DNA of 64,000 bases from Lentibacillus persicus (GTDB taxonomy: Bacteria > Bacillota > Bacilli > Bacillales > Amphibacillaceae): assembly GCF_900112705.1 (NCBI RefSeq), contig NZ_FOMR01000002.1:186001-250000 (forward strand), given 5' to 3'. The notes beneath the pieces are model-generated. The model was not told where the DNA came from, did no database searches, and worked only from the letters and a program-made list of their open reading frames with translations. Position numbers and translations under genes: made by a program. This document shows, one piece after another, positions 1-8,753 of the stretch. How positions within the stretch are numbered: the stretch's first letter is position 1; each line of letters starts with the position of its first letter.

Positions 1-1947
1 ACCAATCTCCGCATACAGAACAAGCGAATTTTCATTGCTGTCCCGGTAATCCTTTGCGGGTGAAAGCACATGGATTAACTGTTCGCCAATTTGAATTGTC
101 TCTCCAGGTTCAGTACGGACCACAGCCGTGCCGTTATCTGCCAGACGTTGAGCCGCTGGTTGAGCAAATGTGTAATAATGGCTTACAAATACATTGCTAA
201 TCGGTATGTCCTCAGACATATACATTAAGCTTCCCATATGATCAGTGTCGTCGTGAGAAATAAAAACAGCATCAACTCGAGATATACCGCGAGAATATAA
301 GTAAGGTTTGATAATATCTGTGTAGACGTCCTCGGATGGGTTGTCTTCTTCAAAATTTATTTCAGCTCCAGCGTCAACTAACATCACACCTTTCCGATAA
401 GGCAATTCAATAACAATCGCATCGCCCTGTCCTATGTCAAGAACCGTCACATTCCCCTCCGGCGAAAGATATGGTCTTAAGACTGCCAGCATAATTAATG
501 CTGTCAGAAAGCAGCCATACTTAAATGCCTGACCAACTTCATGAATTTCGAGCTTTTTCATCATTACCAAAAAAAGCCCATAATAAGCAGCAGCACCCGC
601 CAAAGGAAATGAACCAATTACCCAGGGAAAGTAAAACATCTGGTCAATGAACTGAAGACACGATAGCACAACATCATGGACGAAAAGAAAATACTTGTCG
701 ATAAACGAAGTCACCAGACTCGATACAGGGGTCAGGAGCAGAAGTAAAAACATACATGGTATGACAAATAATGAGAAGTACGGAACAATGATAAGATTTA
801 CTAAGATCGAGAGTGGTTGAAACGTATAAAAGTATTCAACCTGAAGGGGCAAAATCATCATTTGGGAAACAAAACTGATGTTAAGAACGGTAAAGAAGGA
901 AACGCTTGTTGCTGCAAGCCAATTTTTGGACAAAAGCAAACCCAATGTTACACAAAAGGATAATTGGAACCCGACGTGATATATAATATAAGGATTCATA
1001 AAAATCAAAAGCAGAAATACAATGCTGATAACATCCGTAACGCTGAACTTCCAATTCATCTTTCCCGCGATTATAAATAACAGAACCATCATGCTTGCCC
1101 GCATGACTGATGGTTCACCACCTGCAAGCAGGGCATATAAGGGCAGAAAGAAAATAACGACCCATTGGGCTTTTTCTTTCGTCATAAGGTTCAATTTAAC
1201 AAGCAGAAAGTATAAAAACCCAACGACAAGACCTACATGCAAACCGGAGATTGCCATTAAATGTGTCAGATTCCATCGCTGAAACAATTCAGTAATGCCC
1301 ACGTCGATTTGTCCATCATCACCAAGCACGAGCGCATTTAACCATGCAGACGTTTCAGGGCTTATGTTTGCTTGTACATATGCAAGCAGGTCATGCCGCA
1401 GCTTATAAACATTAGTCATCGGTGACGAACCGGTACAATTAATTTCTTCCAGCGAGTCAATGACAATTTGATATGTTATACCTTGTGTGAGCAAGTAATT
1501 CTGATAATCAAACTGGCCTGGATTTCTCGCCGGATCAGGCAGCTCTGGCCTGCCGGCAATTACACATTCTGCTCCATATTTTAGATGATGTTCAATAGTG
1601 TGATCTTCTTTGAAGTGAACAATTAGATATGCTTCGTCAGACGTTTCCAATGTAAATTCAAAAGCAATTCGCGATGGCGTTTCGGTAATCGGACTCGTAA
1701 TTTGGCCGGCTGATTCTGATAAAGCAATCGTTTTTTCATCTGAGGTTTTTTCCAACTCGGGGATATAATTGTAAGCAAGGATGGAGAAGGTTAAGGTTAC
1801 AATGGCAACCACTGTCCCTAACCTTTGTTTCATATACAAATACAGTAACCAGAACGCGAAAATAATAACAAACCATTTAGATGTAAATATGACTGCCAGA
1901 AAACTCGCAGTAACACCAAATGCCGGAAAATGCCAATAGCCTCTCAT
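1..1947 (-). CDS. comEC: ComEC DNA-uptake channel, N-terminal and middle part (cut by window edge)
   Basis: Translating the minus strand from the ATG at 1947 gives about 649 residues with no stop before the window edge; the C-terminal end of the metallo-hydrolase domain is missing. ComEC forms the membrane channel that takes up single-stranded transforming DNA. Several hydrophobic segments open the protein. A DUF4131-like soluble region follows, then the competence transmembrane block (ISGLHVGLV motif). Last comes a beta-lactamase-like domain with LDIGQGDA and the metal-binding SHDDTDH. The gene follows comEB by 9 bases. It is the third gene of the comE operon; the family assignment is secure. 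Confidence 0.95.
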   Translation of the reverse strand, partial: MRGYWHFPAFGVTASFLAVIFTSKWFVIIFAFWLLYLYMKQRLGTVVAIVTLTFSILAYNYIPELEKTSDEKTIALSESAGQITSPITETPSRIAFEFTLETSDEAYLIVHFKEDHTIEHHLKYGAECVIAGRPELPDPARNPGQFDYQNYLLTQGITYQIVIDSLEEINCTGSSPMTNVYKLRHDLLAYVQANISPETSAWLNALVLGDDGQIDVGITELFQRWNLTHLMAISGLHVGLVVGFLYFLLVKLNLMTKEKAQWVVIFFLPLYALLAGGEPSVMRASMMVLLFIIAGKMNWKFSVTDVISIVFLLLIFMNPYIIYHVGFQLSFCVTLGLLLSKNWLAATSVSFFTVLNISFVSQMMILPLQVEYFYTFQPLSILVNLIIVPYFSLFVIPCMFLLLLLTPVSSLVTSFIDKYFLFVHDVVLSCLQFIDQMFYFPWVIGSFPLAGAAAYYGLFLVMMKKLEIHEVGQAFKYGCFLTALIMLAVLRPYLSPEGNVTVLDIGQGDAIVIELPYRKGVMLVDAGAEINFEEDNPSEDVYTDIIKPYLYSRGISRVDAVFISHDDTDHMGSLMYMSEDIPISNVFVSHYYTFAQPAAQRLADNGTAVVRTEPGETIQIGEQLIHVLSPAKDYRDSNENSLVLYAEIG

Positions 1948-1956
1948 ACCAGCACC

Positions 1957-2520
1957 CTATAGGTTAAACAGTGATTCAGCCTCGGCTTTTAAGGCACCGT
2001 ATTTTTCAGTATTTCCGGTTTGTGCTTCCAATTCATTTAAAAGTCTTCTTATGTAGGCTTCTTTTTCTTTATAATGATAATCTACAGCCAAATCGGTTAG
2101 TTCTACTTTTTTCGTTTCGATACCTGCCTCGCTGAATAATTCAACAGCATAAGGATGGTTCCGATAGTCTTCCGCATAGTAAAGTGTTCTGATGCCCGCT
2201 TGTATGATTTGTTTGCAGCATTGCAGGCAAGGAAAGTGCGTCACATAAATTTCAGCGCCTTCAGTCGGAACGCCAAATTTAGCACATTGCAAAAGTGCGT
2301 TGGCTTCAGCATGAATCGTACGAACACAATGCCCGTCAATCACATAACAACCTTCATCGATACAATGGATACCGCCGGAAACACTCCCATTATAACCGCC
2401 GGCGATGATGCGCTTATCCCGGACGATCGTAGCACCGACCATCAGTCTGGTACACGTGCTTCGAAGTGCGAGCAAATGACTTTGTGCCATAAAGTATTGG
2501 TTCCATGAAATTCGTTCCAT
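1957..2520 (-). CDS. comEB: ComEB, dCMP deaminase-family protein
   Basis: 187 residues, typical for the family. It matches zinc-dependent deoxycytidylate deaminases: the HAE zinc/proton-shuttle motif lies at residues 70-72 and the PCLQC zinc ligands at 97-101, so the active site looks complete. The known reaction is dCMP to dUMP, feeding thymidylate synthesis. In Bacillus the gene lies in the comE operon, but ComEB is reported to be dispensable for transformation itself. It sits between comEA (66 bases upstream) and comEC (9 bases downstream). A run of extra cysteines near residues 53-65 is also usual for this family. Confidence 0.95.
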   Translation of the reverse strand: MERISWNQYFMAQSHLLALRSTCTRLMVGATIVRDKRIIAGGYNGSVSGGIHCIDEGCYVIDGHCVRTIHAEANALLQCAKFGVPTEGAEIYVTHFPCLQCCKQIIQAGIRTLYYAEDYRNHPYAVELFSEAGIETKKVELTDLAVDYHYKEKEAYIRRLLNELEAQTGNTEKYGALKAEAESLFNL

Positions 2521-2585
2521 AATTTAACCACCTTTAACATCTCTTATTTAAGTTTACAATCAGGGGACAAAAGCCGTCAATTATA

Positions 2586-3164
2586 TCAGGGAACTTGTAT
2601 GTCTTCTTGAAGTGATTCCAGCGTTTTCTCACCAACACCGGGAACATTCAGAAGGTCCTCTTCAGACTTAAACAGACCATTTTCCTCTCGATATTGAATG
2701 ATGGCTTCCGCTTTAGAAGGACCTATTCCATTTAACGTTTCGATTTCTGATTGCTCCGCATAATTAATACGTACTTTGCCGTCTCCGTTGCTTTGCGTGA
2801 TGGATCCGGACGCTTCACTGCCTGTTTCAGGGATAAGAATAACCATTTCATCCTGTACTTTTTGTGCGAGGTTAACCATTGTTTTATCCGCTTCGTTTGT
2901 AAAGCCACCGGCCATCTGAATCACATCATTCACACGGGAGTCGGAAGCAATTTCGTAAACACCTGGCGATGTCACTTCACCTTTCACATCCACCATTACT
3001 ATTTCTGGTTCAACCTGTTCTTCAACGACCTTTTCCTGCGGTTCACTGATTTCTTTCGTTTGAGAAACGACATTTTCGTTATCATCCGGGTTGAAAAATA
3101 AAAAAACAGCCAAGAGTACAATTATAATAAGAGGGAATAGATACTTTTTGAAAGGTTCAAGCAA
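2586..3164 (-). CDS. comEA: ComEA, membrane-anchored competence DNA receptor
   Basis: Binds double-stranded DNA at the cell surface and hands it to ComEC. One membrane segment lies near residues 6-27. It is followed by an acidic/Pro-rich linker, an SLBB-type domain (about 55-115), and a C-terminal helix-hairpin-helix pair (IETLNGIGPSKA and LLNVPGVGEKT) that contacts DNA. The open frame extends upstream to an ATG at 3236, but that codon has no ribosome site. A TTG at 3164 has AGGATGTGA seven bases upstream and puts the membrane anchor directly at the N terminus, so I chose it (192 residues). It is the first gene of the comE operon. Function is certain; the start is inferred. Confidence 0.9.
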   Translation of the reverse strand: MLEPFKKYLFPLIIIVLLAVFLFFNPDDNENVVSQTKEISEPQEKVVEEQVEPEIVMVDVKGEVTSPGVYEIASDSRVNDVIQMAGGFTNEADKTMVNLAQKVQDEMVILIPETGSEASGSITQSNGDGKVRINYAEQSEIETLNGIGPSKAEAIIQYREENGLFKSEEDLLNVPGVGEKTLESLQEDIQVP

Positions 3165-3331
3165 ATTAGGGTCACATCCTTCGAGGAAATCAATTTTTGA
3201 CGGAGGCAAAGCGCTTGTACGCGGCAGAGGCAGCATGGTGAAGTGTTAAAAGAACAGGTATAGAAAAGCTGGCGTTGAACATAACGCTGCATTAGTTATA
3301 TATTCGACATCGGTCGGCAAATTCCTTCTAA

Positions 3332-3362
3332 AAAATAAAAGATCGGAAACAATTATTCCGAC
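3332..3362 (-). terminator. Rho-independent terminator of the yqeG-methyltransferase operon
   Basis: On the minus strand GGTCGGAA, a short loop and TTTCCGATC form a stem followed by a T-rich tract. It overlaps the stop codon of the methyltransferase gene and separates that operon from comE. Confidence 0.75.
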
Positions 3363-4102
3363 CGTTTTACCGCAGTTATAAATAGTCTCTCTGCATCTTC
3401 ATCAATTTTTTTGTTGAGAGAAAAATCCGCTGCTAAATGCTGAACCGCTAACCCATTTTCTTGTAATAAACGCCTATATAATTCAACGGAGAAGGTACGC
3501 TGGTGGTGAGTTTCATCAAAGCGGGAATACTTGTCCCCATCTGATGCGAAAAATGTTAAATCATGATACATCTCTCCATCCTGTTCCCCTTCGAAACAAA
3601 ACCATATGTACGAAATATCCTCATAAACTTCAGCAAACGTTTCGTTCACCAGATTATGCCTGACATGATTCAGTGAATGAACATCAAAAATAAATAATCC
3701 ACCTGACTTCAGTGAATCTGCCGCATTTTTAAACAATTTACGCAGTTTATCTTCTTCAGTTATATAGTTCACAACATCACAGTAGCTTATCGCCATATCC
3801 TGATTTTCAACGCCTGATAATGACAACAAGTCCTGCTGAAGCCACTGAATTTGAAGGTTTTCCTTGGCTCCACGCTGCTCAGCAACACTAAGCATATCAC
3901 TGGAAAAGTCCACGCCGGTCATTTGATAGCCGGACTTGGCAAGTCTTGTAGTGATCTCCCCGGTCCCACAGCCTAAATCAACTATTGATTCGACAGATTG
4001 TCCAGCCTCCCTGATCATCTCATTGGTAAAGTCATGCCATTTATCATAGGGGGCATCACGCATTAAAAAATCATAATAATGGGCGAGCTGGTTGTATGCC
4101 AT
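3353..4102 (-). CDS. yqeM: SAM-dependent class I methyltransferase (YqeM type)
   Basis: 249 residues. The SAM-binding motif I VDLGCGTGE lies at residues 41-49, in a Rossmann-type class I methyltransferase fold. The substrate is unknown. The ATG at 4102 follows GGGTGATTAAG and gives the usual MAYNQLAHYYDFLM start; an upstream in-frame ATG at 4156 lies inside rsfS and has no ribosome site. It lies 5 bases after rsfS at the end of the yqeG-nadD operon, where Bacillus species carry yqeM, so the symbol rests partly on synteny. Neighbours suggest a translation-related role, but nothing in the sequence proves it. Confidence 0.85.
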   Translation of the reverse strand: MAYNQLAHYYDFLMRDAPYDKWHDFTNEMIREAGQSVESIVDLGCGTGEITTRLAKSGYQMTGVDFSSDMLSVAEQRGAKENLQIQWLQQDLLSLSGVENQDMAISYCDVVNYITEEDKLRKLFKNAADSLKSGGLFIFDVHSLNHVRHNLVNETFAEVYEDISYIWFCFEGEQDGEMYHDLTFFASDGDKYSRFDETHHQRTFSVELYRRLLQENGLAVQHLAADFSLNKKIDEDAERLFITAVKRSE

Positions 4103-4107
4103 CTTAA

Positions 4108-4464
4108 TCACCCGTTCTCGTTCACATAAAGGTCGACTCTTGATGCATCGCCCCATAAACGTTCCAGATTATAATAGTGTCGTTCGTCTTTATGGAATAT
4201 ATGGCAGACAATATCGTCCAGGTCAACTAATATCCAACGTGCCTGTTCAAAACCTTCCATGCGCTTAATCTGCACATCGCTCTCATTCATTGTATCCTTT
4301 ATACCTCTTGCGATAGCTTGCACTTGCCGCTCATTGCTGCCATGACAAACAAGAAAATAGTCCGCCATTAACGAAACATCCTGCATATCCAGTGCCACGA
4401 TGTCTTCTGCTCTTTTGTCATCACAAGCCCGTGCAATTAGTTGTACGAGTTCTTTACTGTTCAT
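4108..4464 (-). CDS. rsfS: Ribosomal silencing factor RsfS (YqeL)
   Basis: 118 residues of the RsfS/Iojap family. These proteins bind uL14 on the 50S subunit and block subunit joining when nutrients are short. Typical family blocks are seen: ALDMQDVSLMADYF near residues 24-37, FLVCHGSNERQV, and a WILVDLDDIVCHIF strand at about 76-89 followed by Y-LE-LW. The start follows GGGAGGT, which itself overlaps the end of yqeK. It belongs to a tightly packed operon, so it is probably co-translated with yqeK upstream and the methyltransferase downstream. Confidence 0.95.
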   Translation of the reverse strand: MNSKELVQLIARACDDKRAEDIVALDMQDVSLMADYFLVCHGSNERQVQAIARGIKDTMNESDVQIKRMEGFEQARWILVDLDDIVCHIFHKDERHYYNLERLWGDASRVDLYVNENG

Positions 4465-4472
4465 GAATGTGA

Positions 4473-5042
4473 TTACCTCCCATTTAATTGTACTGTTAAA
4501 TTATTATATGCATTAAACGTATCGGGGTAGACGGTTGCATGTTTGCCAACAAGAAAATGAATCGTATTTCTGAGTGCCATCCATGCAGCACGATCTAAAT
4601 CAGTTTGGGCTGTATCTCTCACCTCTTGGACACCGGGGAAAGACCTTCCCGGCTCGATATAATCTGCAACAAATAAGATGGTCTCAAATGTCGTCATGCC
4701 TGCCCTGCCCGTTGTATGGTACTGAATAGCATTTCGTATATCAGTATCGCTTACGCCATGTTTCTCATATACAATAACGGAAGCAGCAGGTCCATGCCAT
4801 AATTCATGGTGAAAATGCAGCAAGTTGTTTGGGAGTTCGCTGTTTTTTATAATATTCTTCATTTTATCAAGCGGAAAGTATTTGGCATAATCGTGTAAAA
4901 TCGCTGCAAGTCGGACCTTTTCAATATCTGCATCATACTTCGCTGCAAGTTCAGCAGCGGTTTCCGTTACTCTGAGTGTATGATCAAACCGCTCCTGCTT
5001 TAAGTGAGGCTTTACAATATCGATTGCTTTATCTTCGTTCAT
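4473..5042 (-). CDS. yqeK: HD-domain nucleotide hydrolase YqeK (Ap4A hydrolase type)
   Basis: 189 residues of the YqeK family, whose characterised members split diadenosine tetraphosphate symmetrically into two ADP. The HD metal site is visible: H21 in the RFDHTLRV segment and LHDYAK at residues 49-54, then further histidines (HFHHELWHGP, QYHTTGRAGM). Its start lies 14 bases inside the end of nadD, which implies translational coupling. The pairing of nadD and yqeK is very common in Firmicutes and sometimes occurs as a fusion. The family is clear; the hydrolase activity is from family knowledge. Confidence 0.93.
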   Translation of the reverse strand: MNEDKAIDIVKPHLKQERFDHTLRVTETAAELAAKYDADIEKVRLAAILHDYAKYFPLDKMKNIIKNSELPNNLLHFHHELWHGPAASVIVYEKHGVSDTDIRNAIQYHTTGRAGMTTFETILFVADYIEPGRSFPGVQEVRDTAQTDLDRAAWMALRNTIHFLVGKHATVYPDTFNAYNNLTVQLNGR

Positions 5043-5598
5043 ATAGATGTTTCCCCTTCAAGTAAGATTCAACGTCCTCAAGCACCATATACTTAATTGA
5101 CTTATTTTCCATAACCCTTTTTCTAATTTCGGTTGAAGATATTTCGATTACTGGAACATCCACTTCCACTACAGGGTATTTGCTTTTAAGAACATGCCCT
5201 TCCCGTTTAACTCCTATAAAGGTTATCATGTCCATCAGTGCATTCACGTGTTTCCAATGCGGCAGATATTCCACCATATCTGCACCAATTATAAAATAAA
5301 AGTCCGTGTCAGGATGCTCTTCTTTTAACAGCTTCATTGTATCAAATGTATATGATTTCCCTAAACGATTCACTTCAATTCTTAGTACACTGAAATGAGG
5401 GTTCCCGGCAACAGCCTTTTCAGTCATTGCGATACGATCTGAAGCATCCGCATTCGCATTTCGTTTATGGGGGGGTTCATGTGATGGCATAAACCATATC
5501 GCATCAAGGGACATTGCAGTCCTGACTTCTTCAGCTATGATTAAATGGCCAATATGCGGCGGGTCAAACGTGCCCCCCAATATGCCTACATGTTTCAT
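5029..5598 (-). CDS. nadD: Nicotinate-nucleotide adenylyltransferase
   Basis: 189 residues. Adenylates nicotinate mononucleotide to deamido-NAD, the step before NadE (also in this window at 59207). The nucleotidyltransferase motif GGTFDPPHIGH spans residues 8-18, with the HIGH catalytic signature at 15-18, and ISSTEIRKR near residue 152 binds the ATP phosphates. An AGGAGG site precedes the ATG. It overlaps yqeK by 14 bases. Length and motifs are normal, so the assignment is secure. Confidence 0.96.
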   Translation of the reverse strand: MKHVGILGGTFDPPHIGHLIIAEEVRTAMSLDAIWFMPSHEPPHKRNANADASDRIAMTEKAVAGNPHFSVLRIEVNRLGKSYTFDTMKLLKEEHPDTDFYFIIGADMVEYLPHWKHVNALMDMITFIGVKREGHVLKSKYPVVEVDVPVIEISSTEIRKRVMENKSIKYMVLEDVESYLKGKHLYERR

Positions 5599-5612
5599 GC
5601 CAGCCTCCTTTT

Positions 5613-5903
5613 TTACGGCAGCTTAATTTGTTGATTTTCCTGCGATTCTTTATAAAGCACAATCATGTTGCCTATAACCTGAACAATTTCCGCGCCTGTT
5701 CCTTCAGAAAGCTGTTGGGCAACAGTCTCCTTATCTTCCATACAATTCTGCAAAACATTCACTTTCAGTAACTCTCTTTTTTCCAGCGCCTCGTTGATTT
5801 GCTGTACCATATTCGCATTAACCCCGGTTTTGCCCACTTGGAAAATTGGTTTCAAATGATGAGCCTCGGAACGCAAATACCGTTTTTGTTTACCTGTCAG
5901 CAT
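5613..5903 (-). CDS. yhbY: YhbY/YqeI CRM-domain RNA-binding protein
   Basis: 96 residues that form a single CRM domain, from MLTGKQKRYLRSEAHHLKP through the GKTGVNANMVQQI loop (the GxxG-like RNA contact). E. coli YhbY associates with pre-50S particles, so a role in ribosome assembly is likely. The ATG lies 2 bases after the aroE stop, with GGAAGG inside the end of aroE as ribosome site. It sits in the operon with the ribosome-biogenesis GTPase yqeH and with rsfS, which fits a shared role. Confidence 0.94.
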   Translation of the reverse strand: MLTGKQKRYLRSEAHHLKPIFQVGKTGVNANMVQQINEALEKRELLKVNVLQNCMEDKETVAQQLSEGTGAEIVQVIGNMIVLYKESQENQQIKLP

Positions 5904-5905
5904 AA

Positions 5906-6751
5906 TTATCTTCCTTCCAATATTGATTGTAATGGCTGTTTTAACGCATCAGCCGGCACTTTTTTTGACGTCCAAATTTCAAATGCATATTGCGCCTGAT
6001 ACAACAACATCGTATGGCCGTAATGCACGGCTGCCCCTTTTTGTGAAGCCTCCAGTAAAAATTTAGTCTCAATCGGCTGATACACGATATCACTGACAAT
6101 ACTCGCATTATGAATACGATCCAGGGAGATAATGGCTTCATTAATATTTGGCTTCATTCCAACATTTGTCGTCTGAATGATCAGGTCATATGCATTGAGT
6201 TTAGCTTCAGCCTCTTTCAATGACAGAATCGATGTCTCCGTTTTTTGTTTTCCCGTTGAGACGATATTCTCTGCAGCCGATTGCGTCCGGTTGGCAATAT
6301 CAATCTGACTGAAACCAGCTTCTGCCAATCCATAAAAGATACCTCGTGCAGCACCGCCGGCTCCAATTATTAATATGTGACACTGTTTATCTTGAAATAT
6401 AGAAGGATGTTCACGTCTCAGGCTGGTCACAAATCCGGTACTGTCAGTATTGTAGCCAATCCATTTTCCATTCTGCTGGACAACCGTATTTACAGCGCCA
6501 ATCATGCGGGCAGCGTCATCCAAATCATCCAAAAAAGGTATAATTTGCTTTTTATACGGAACAGTTACATTAAATCCATCGAAATGATTCTTTTTAATAC
6601 GATCCAATTCATTTTCGAATGATTCATTCGGCTCAATCTCAAGCAGCGAATAACTGCCTGTCAAACCAGCTTTTTTCAAGAATTGCTCATGAATCCATGG
6701 TGACAGGGAGTTTGTAACAGGATAACCAACCAATCCTAATTTATAATGCAT
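5906..6751 (-). CDS. aroE: Shikimate dehydrogenase (NADP+)
   Basis: 281 residues. Reduces 3-dehydroshikimate to shikimate in aromatic amino acid synthesis. The substrate-binding SLSPWIH lies near residue 15. The catalytic lysine is K67 in NVTVPYKK, with its partner aspartate in NTDSTGF. The NADP loop GAGGAARG lies at about 127-134. Length is normal. It sits between yqeH and yhbY in one operon, as in Bacillus. The pheA gene at 61176 works further along the same pathway. Confidence 0.96.
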   Translation of the reverse strand: MHYKLGLVGYPVTNSLSPWIHEQFLKKAGLTGSYSLLEIEPNESFENELDRIKKNHFDGFNVTVPYKKQIIPFLDDLDDAARMIGAVNTVVQQNGKWIGYNTDSTGFVTSLRREHPSIFQDKQCHILIIGAGGAARGIFYGLAEAGFSQIDIANRTQSAAENIVSTGKQKTETSILSLKEAEAKLNAYDLIIQTTNVGMKPNINEAIISLDRIHNASIVSDIVYQPIETKFLLEASQKGAAVHYGHTMLLYQAQYAFEIWTSKKVPADALKQPLQSILEGR

Positions 6752-6766
6752 GTAATTCCTCTCCCC

Positions 6767-7867
6767 CTAGGTAAATGATTTTCTTAATGAGACTTGGACA
6801 CCTTTGGGACTATGTGCCGTCACAGTAATATCGCCACCAGGCACTGTAACCCAGCCGAGCCCCGGAAATACAATATCAGTTTTTTCCGCTTCAAGACGAA
6901 ACGCATGAGCTATGAGTTGAGGTGTCTTTTCCATTGATTCCGGTCCGGGGGGCGACAACAGACCGCCTCTGTGCTCCTCAAAGAGCTTATCAGCTTTATC
7001 CAGCTTTGTCCGATGGATCGTTAACTCATTTGAAAAATAACAAACAAATGACTGCCTTTCTCCTTTAACAAAATCAAGGCGTGCTAGCCCTCCAAAGTAA
7101 AGGCTCTGCTCGTTATTAAGCTGATAAACCCTTGGCTTAACCTCTTTTTTTGGCGTAATTACTTTCAAATCACTATCAGAAACGTAATGAGCCATTTGCT
7201 GACGGTTAACGATCCCCGGTGTGTCGATTAATGCGTTGTTATCATCTAACGGGATTTCAATAAAGCCAAGCGTCGTACCTGGAAAGTAAGACGTTGTAAT
7301 AGCATTTGATGTACCTGTTGTTCTTTGGATCAGTTTATTGATGAACGTTGATTTACCCACATTTGTAGTCCCAACGATATAAACATCTTCTCCCTTTCGG
7401 TAATCTTCAATTGCTTCAGTCAATTGGGACATGCCATGCCCTTTCACTGATGAAATCAGGTAAACTGCTTCCACCGACACGCCTGCCTCTTTCGCAGCAG
7501 TCCGAAGCCATTTAGTCAATTTGTTTCGGTTCGTCGACTTTGGCAGTAAATCCATTTTATTAGCCGCCAAAATCACCGGCTTATCACCGACAATTCGCGG
7601 GAGACTCTTAATGATCGTCCCATCAACATCAAATATATCGACCAGGTGAACAACCATCCCTTTCTTATTGCGAATTTGACTCACCATTGACAAAAAGTCG
7701 TCATCCGTCATCGAAACATCCTGTATATCATTATAATGTTTCAACCGAAAGCAACGCTGACACAATAAAGGTTCTTTTTCAATTGCCGATTCGGGTGTAT
7801 AGCCGGGCTTGTCGGGTTCAGAGGTTTGTATAGTGGCACCGCAGCCTTGACATACCATCGCTTCCAT
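6767..7867 (-). CDS. yqeH: YqeH, circularly permuted ribosome-biogenesis GTPase
   Basis: 366 residues. An N-terminal zinc finger (MVCQGCG and CQRC) is followed by a circularly permuted GTPase domain: NKMD (G4) comes before TTNVGKST (G1), and then DTPG (G3). B. subtilis YqeH is needed for 30S subunit assembly. Earlier starts (GTG at 7882, ATG at 7873) sit on or too near GGGAGGA. The ATG at 7867 has ideal spacing and gives MEAMVCQGCG. The gene follows yqeG by two bases. Confidence 0.94.
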   Translation of the reverse strand: MEAMVCQGCGATIQTSEPDKPGYTPESAIEKEPLLCQRCFRLKHYNDIQDVSMTDDDFLSMVSQIRNKKGMVVHLVDIFDVDGTIIKSLPRIVGDKPVILAANKMDLLPKSTNRNKLTKWLRTAAKEAGVSVEAVYLISSVKGHGMSQLTEAIEDYRKGEDVYIVGTTNVGKSTFINKLIQRTTGTSNAITTSYFPGTTLGFIEIPLDDNNALIDTPGIVNRQQMAHYVSDSDLKVITPKKEVKPRVYQLNNEQSLYFGGLARLDFVKGERQSFVCYFSNELTIHRTKLDKADKLFEEHRGGLLSPPGPESMEKTPQLIAHAFRLEAEKTDIVFPGLGWVTVPGGDITVTAHSPKGVQVSLRKSFT

Positions 7868-7869
7868 TT

Positions 7870-8394
7870 TCATTCCTCCCACGTTATCTTACCTTTCTTA
7901 TGCATATAATTTAAAATTCGCCGTTCAATCTTTCGGTTAAATTGGGTTATTTTTTCATCCGTCTGAACGATAGGCACGACCAATATGGTATGAAAACCGG
8001 CCAGGTTGCCTCCTAATACATCTGTTAAAACCTGGTCACCGATAACGACGATCTCATCCTTATTAAGTTTCATTTCCTCTGCAGCTCGTTTAAAAGCATA
8101 TCGCAAAGGCTTTCTTGCACTAAAAACAAAGGGTGTATCGATCGGTTCGGAAAAAAGTTTCACACGTTCGCGTTTATTGTTTGAAATAATGGTCACTTTT
8201 ATATCATATTCTTTCATTTCCCGAAACCACTCAATAACTTCCGGGGTGGCATCAGCAACGTCCCAGGCTACCAGGGTATTATCAAGATCGGTGATAATAC
8301 CTTTAATGTGTTTTTTTCTAAGTGATTCAGGCCGTATATCAAAAATGCTTTTGACATGTTCGTTTGGCAGGAAATAGTTCAGCAACTGTTCCAC
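7870..8394 (-). CDS. yqeG: YqeG, HAD-family phosphatase (class IIIA)
   Basis: 174 residues of the YqeG IIIA subfamily of HAD hydrolases. Motif I DLDNTLVAWD has the nucleophile and acid/base aspartates at 36 and 38. Motif II lies in TIISNNK, and motif III/IV includes IGDQVLTD near residue 119. The natural substrate is not established. It is the first gene of the operon that runs to the methyltransferase. Its upstream region holds the DnaA boxes, so replication-linked control of this operon is possible but not shown. Confidence 0.9.
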   Translation of the reverse strand: MEQLLNYFLPNEHVKSIFDIRPESLRKKHIKGIITDLDNTLVAWDVADATPEVIEWFREMKEYDIKVTIISNNKRERVKLFSEPIDTPFVFSARKPLRYAFKRAAEEMKLNKDEIVVIGDQVLTDVLGGNLAGFHTILVVPIVQTDEKITQFNRKIERRILNYMHKKGKITWEE

Positions 8395-8443
8395 CTCTTA
8401 CGCTTAAATTATCATTAAGGTTTGCTACATCAGACAAGTTATC

Positions 8444-8449
8444 ATTATA
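8444..8449 (-). promoter_or_regulatory. Possible -10 box of the yqeG operon promoter
   Basis: Minus strand TATAAT about 50 bases before the yqeG start. No good -35 box is visible at 17 bases, so support is weak. Confidence 0.3.
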
Positions 8450-8560
8450 ACCTAATTTTATAGTATCTTTCCATTATAGAAAAGAATTTCCACCTAAAAG
8501 TTAGCGAGCCAGCTGAGATTATGCCAAGAAACGTTCGACATTTTCTATCATTTTTCGATG

Positions 8561-8706
8561 TGTGGATAACTTTATGCACATAATCAACAGGGAAATATCA
8601 ACACTTTTCGCCCTAATATTAATTTTATGCACAAGTTATCTACAACCCTCTGTTGATTAATGACATCTTGTTCTCTTTACTGATTCGTGATAGATTATTA
8701 TCCACC
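8561..8706. promoter_or_regulatory. Cluster of five DnaA boxes upstream of sda
   Basis: DnaA consensus TTATNCACA occurs at 8561-8569 (minus, TTATCCACA), 8572-8580 (plus, TTATGCACA) and 8625-8633 (plus, TTATGCACA). Near matches are TTATCTACA at 8636-8644 and TTATCCACC at 8698-8706. The first four form two pairs, each with an 11-base offset. The yqeG/sda region of B. subtilis is a known DnaA-binding locus and sda transcription is DnaA-dependent. The 359-base gap 8395-8753 holds little else. Confidence 0.85.
8668..8696 (+). promoter_or_regulatory. Putative sigma-A promoter of sda
   Basis: TTGTTC at 8668 and TAGATT at 8691 are separated by 17 bases. A degenerate DnaA box (8698) covers the expected start-site region. 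Confidence 0.45.
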
Positions 8707-8753
8707 AACACAAACAAATCGATGCTTCTTTAACAATTAGGAGGGGTGTATTC

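Noticed and set aside
3238-3330. GCGTT/AACGC hairpin in the comE upstream region and possible ComK sites
   Set aside because: The hairpin has five pairs only, and I could not find a convincing AAAA-N5-TTTT ComK box pair.
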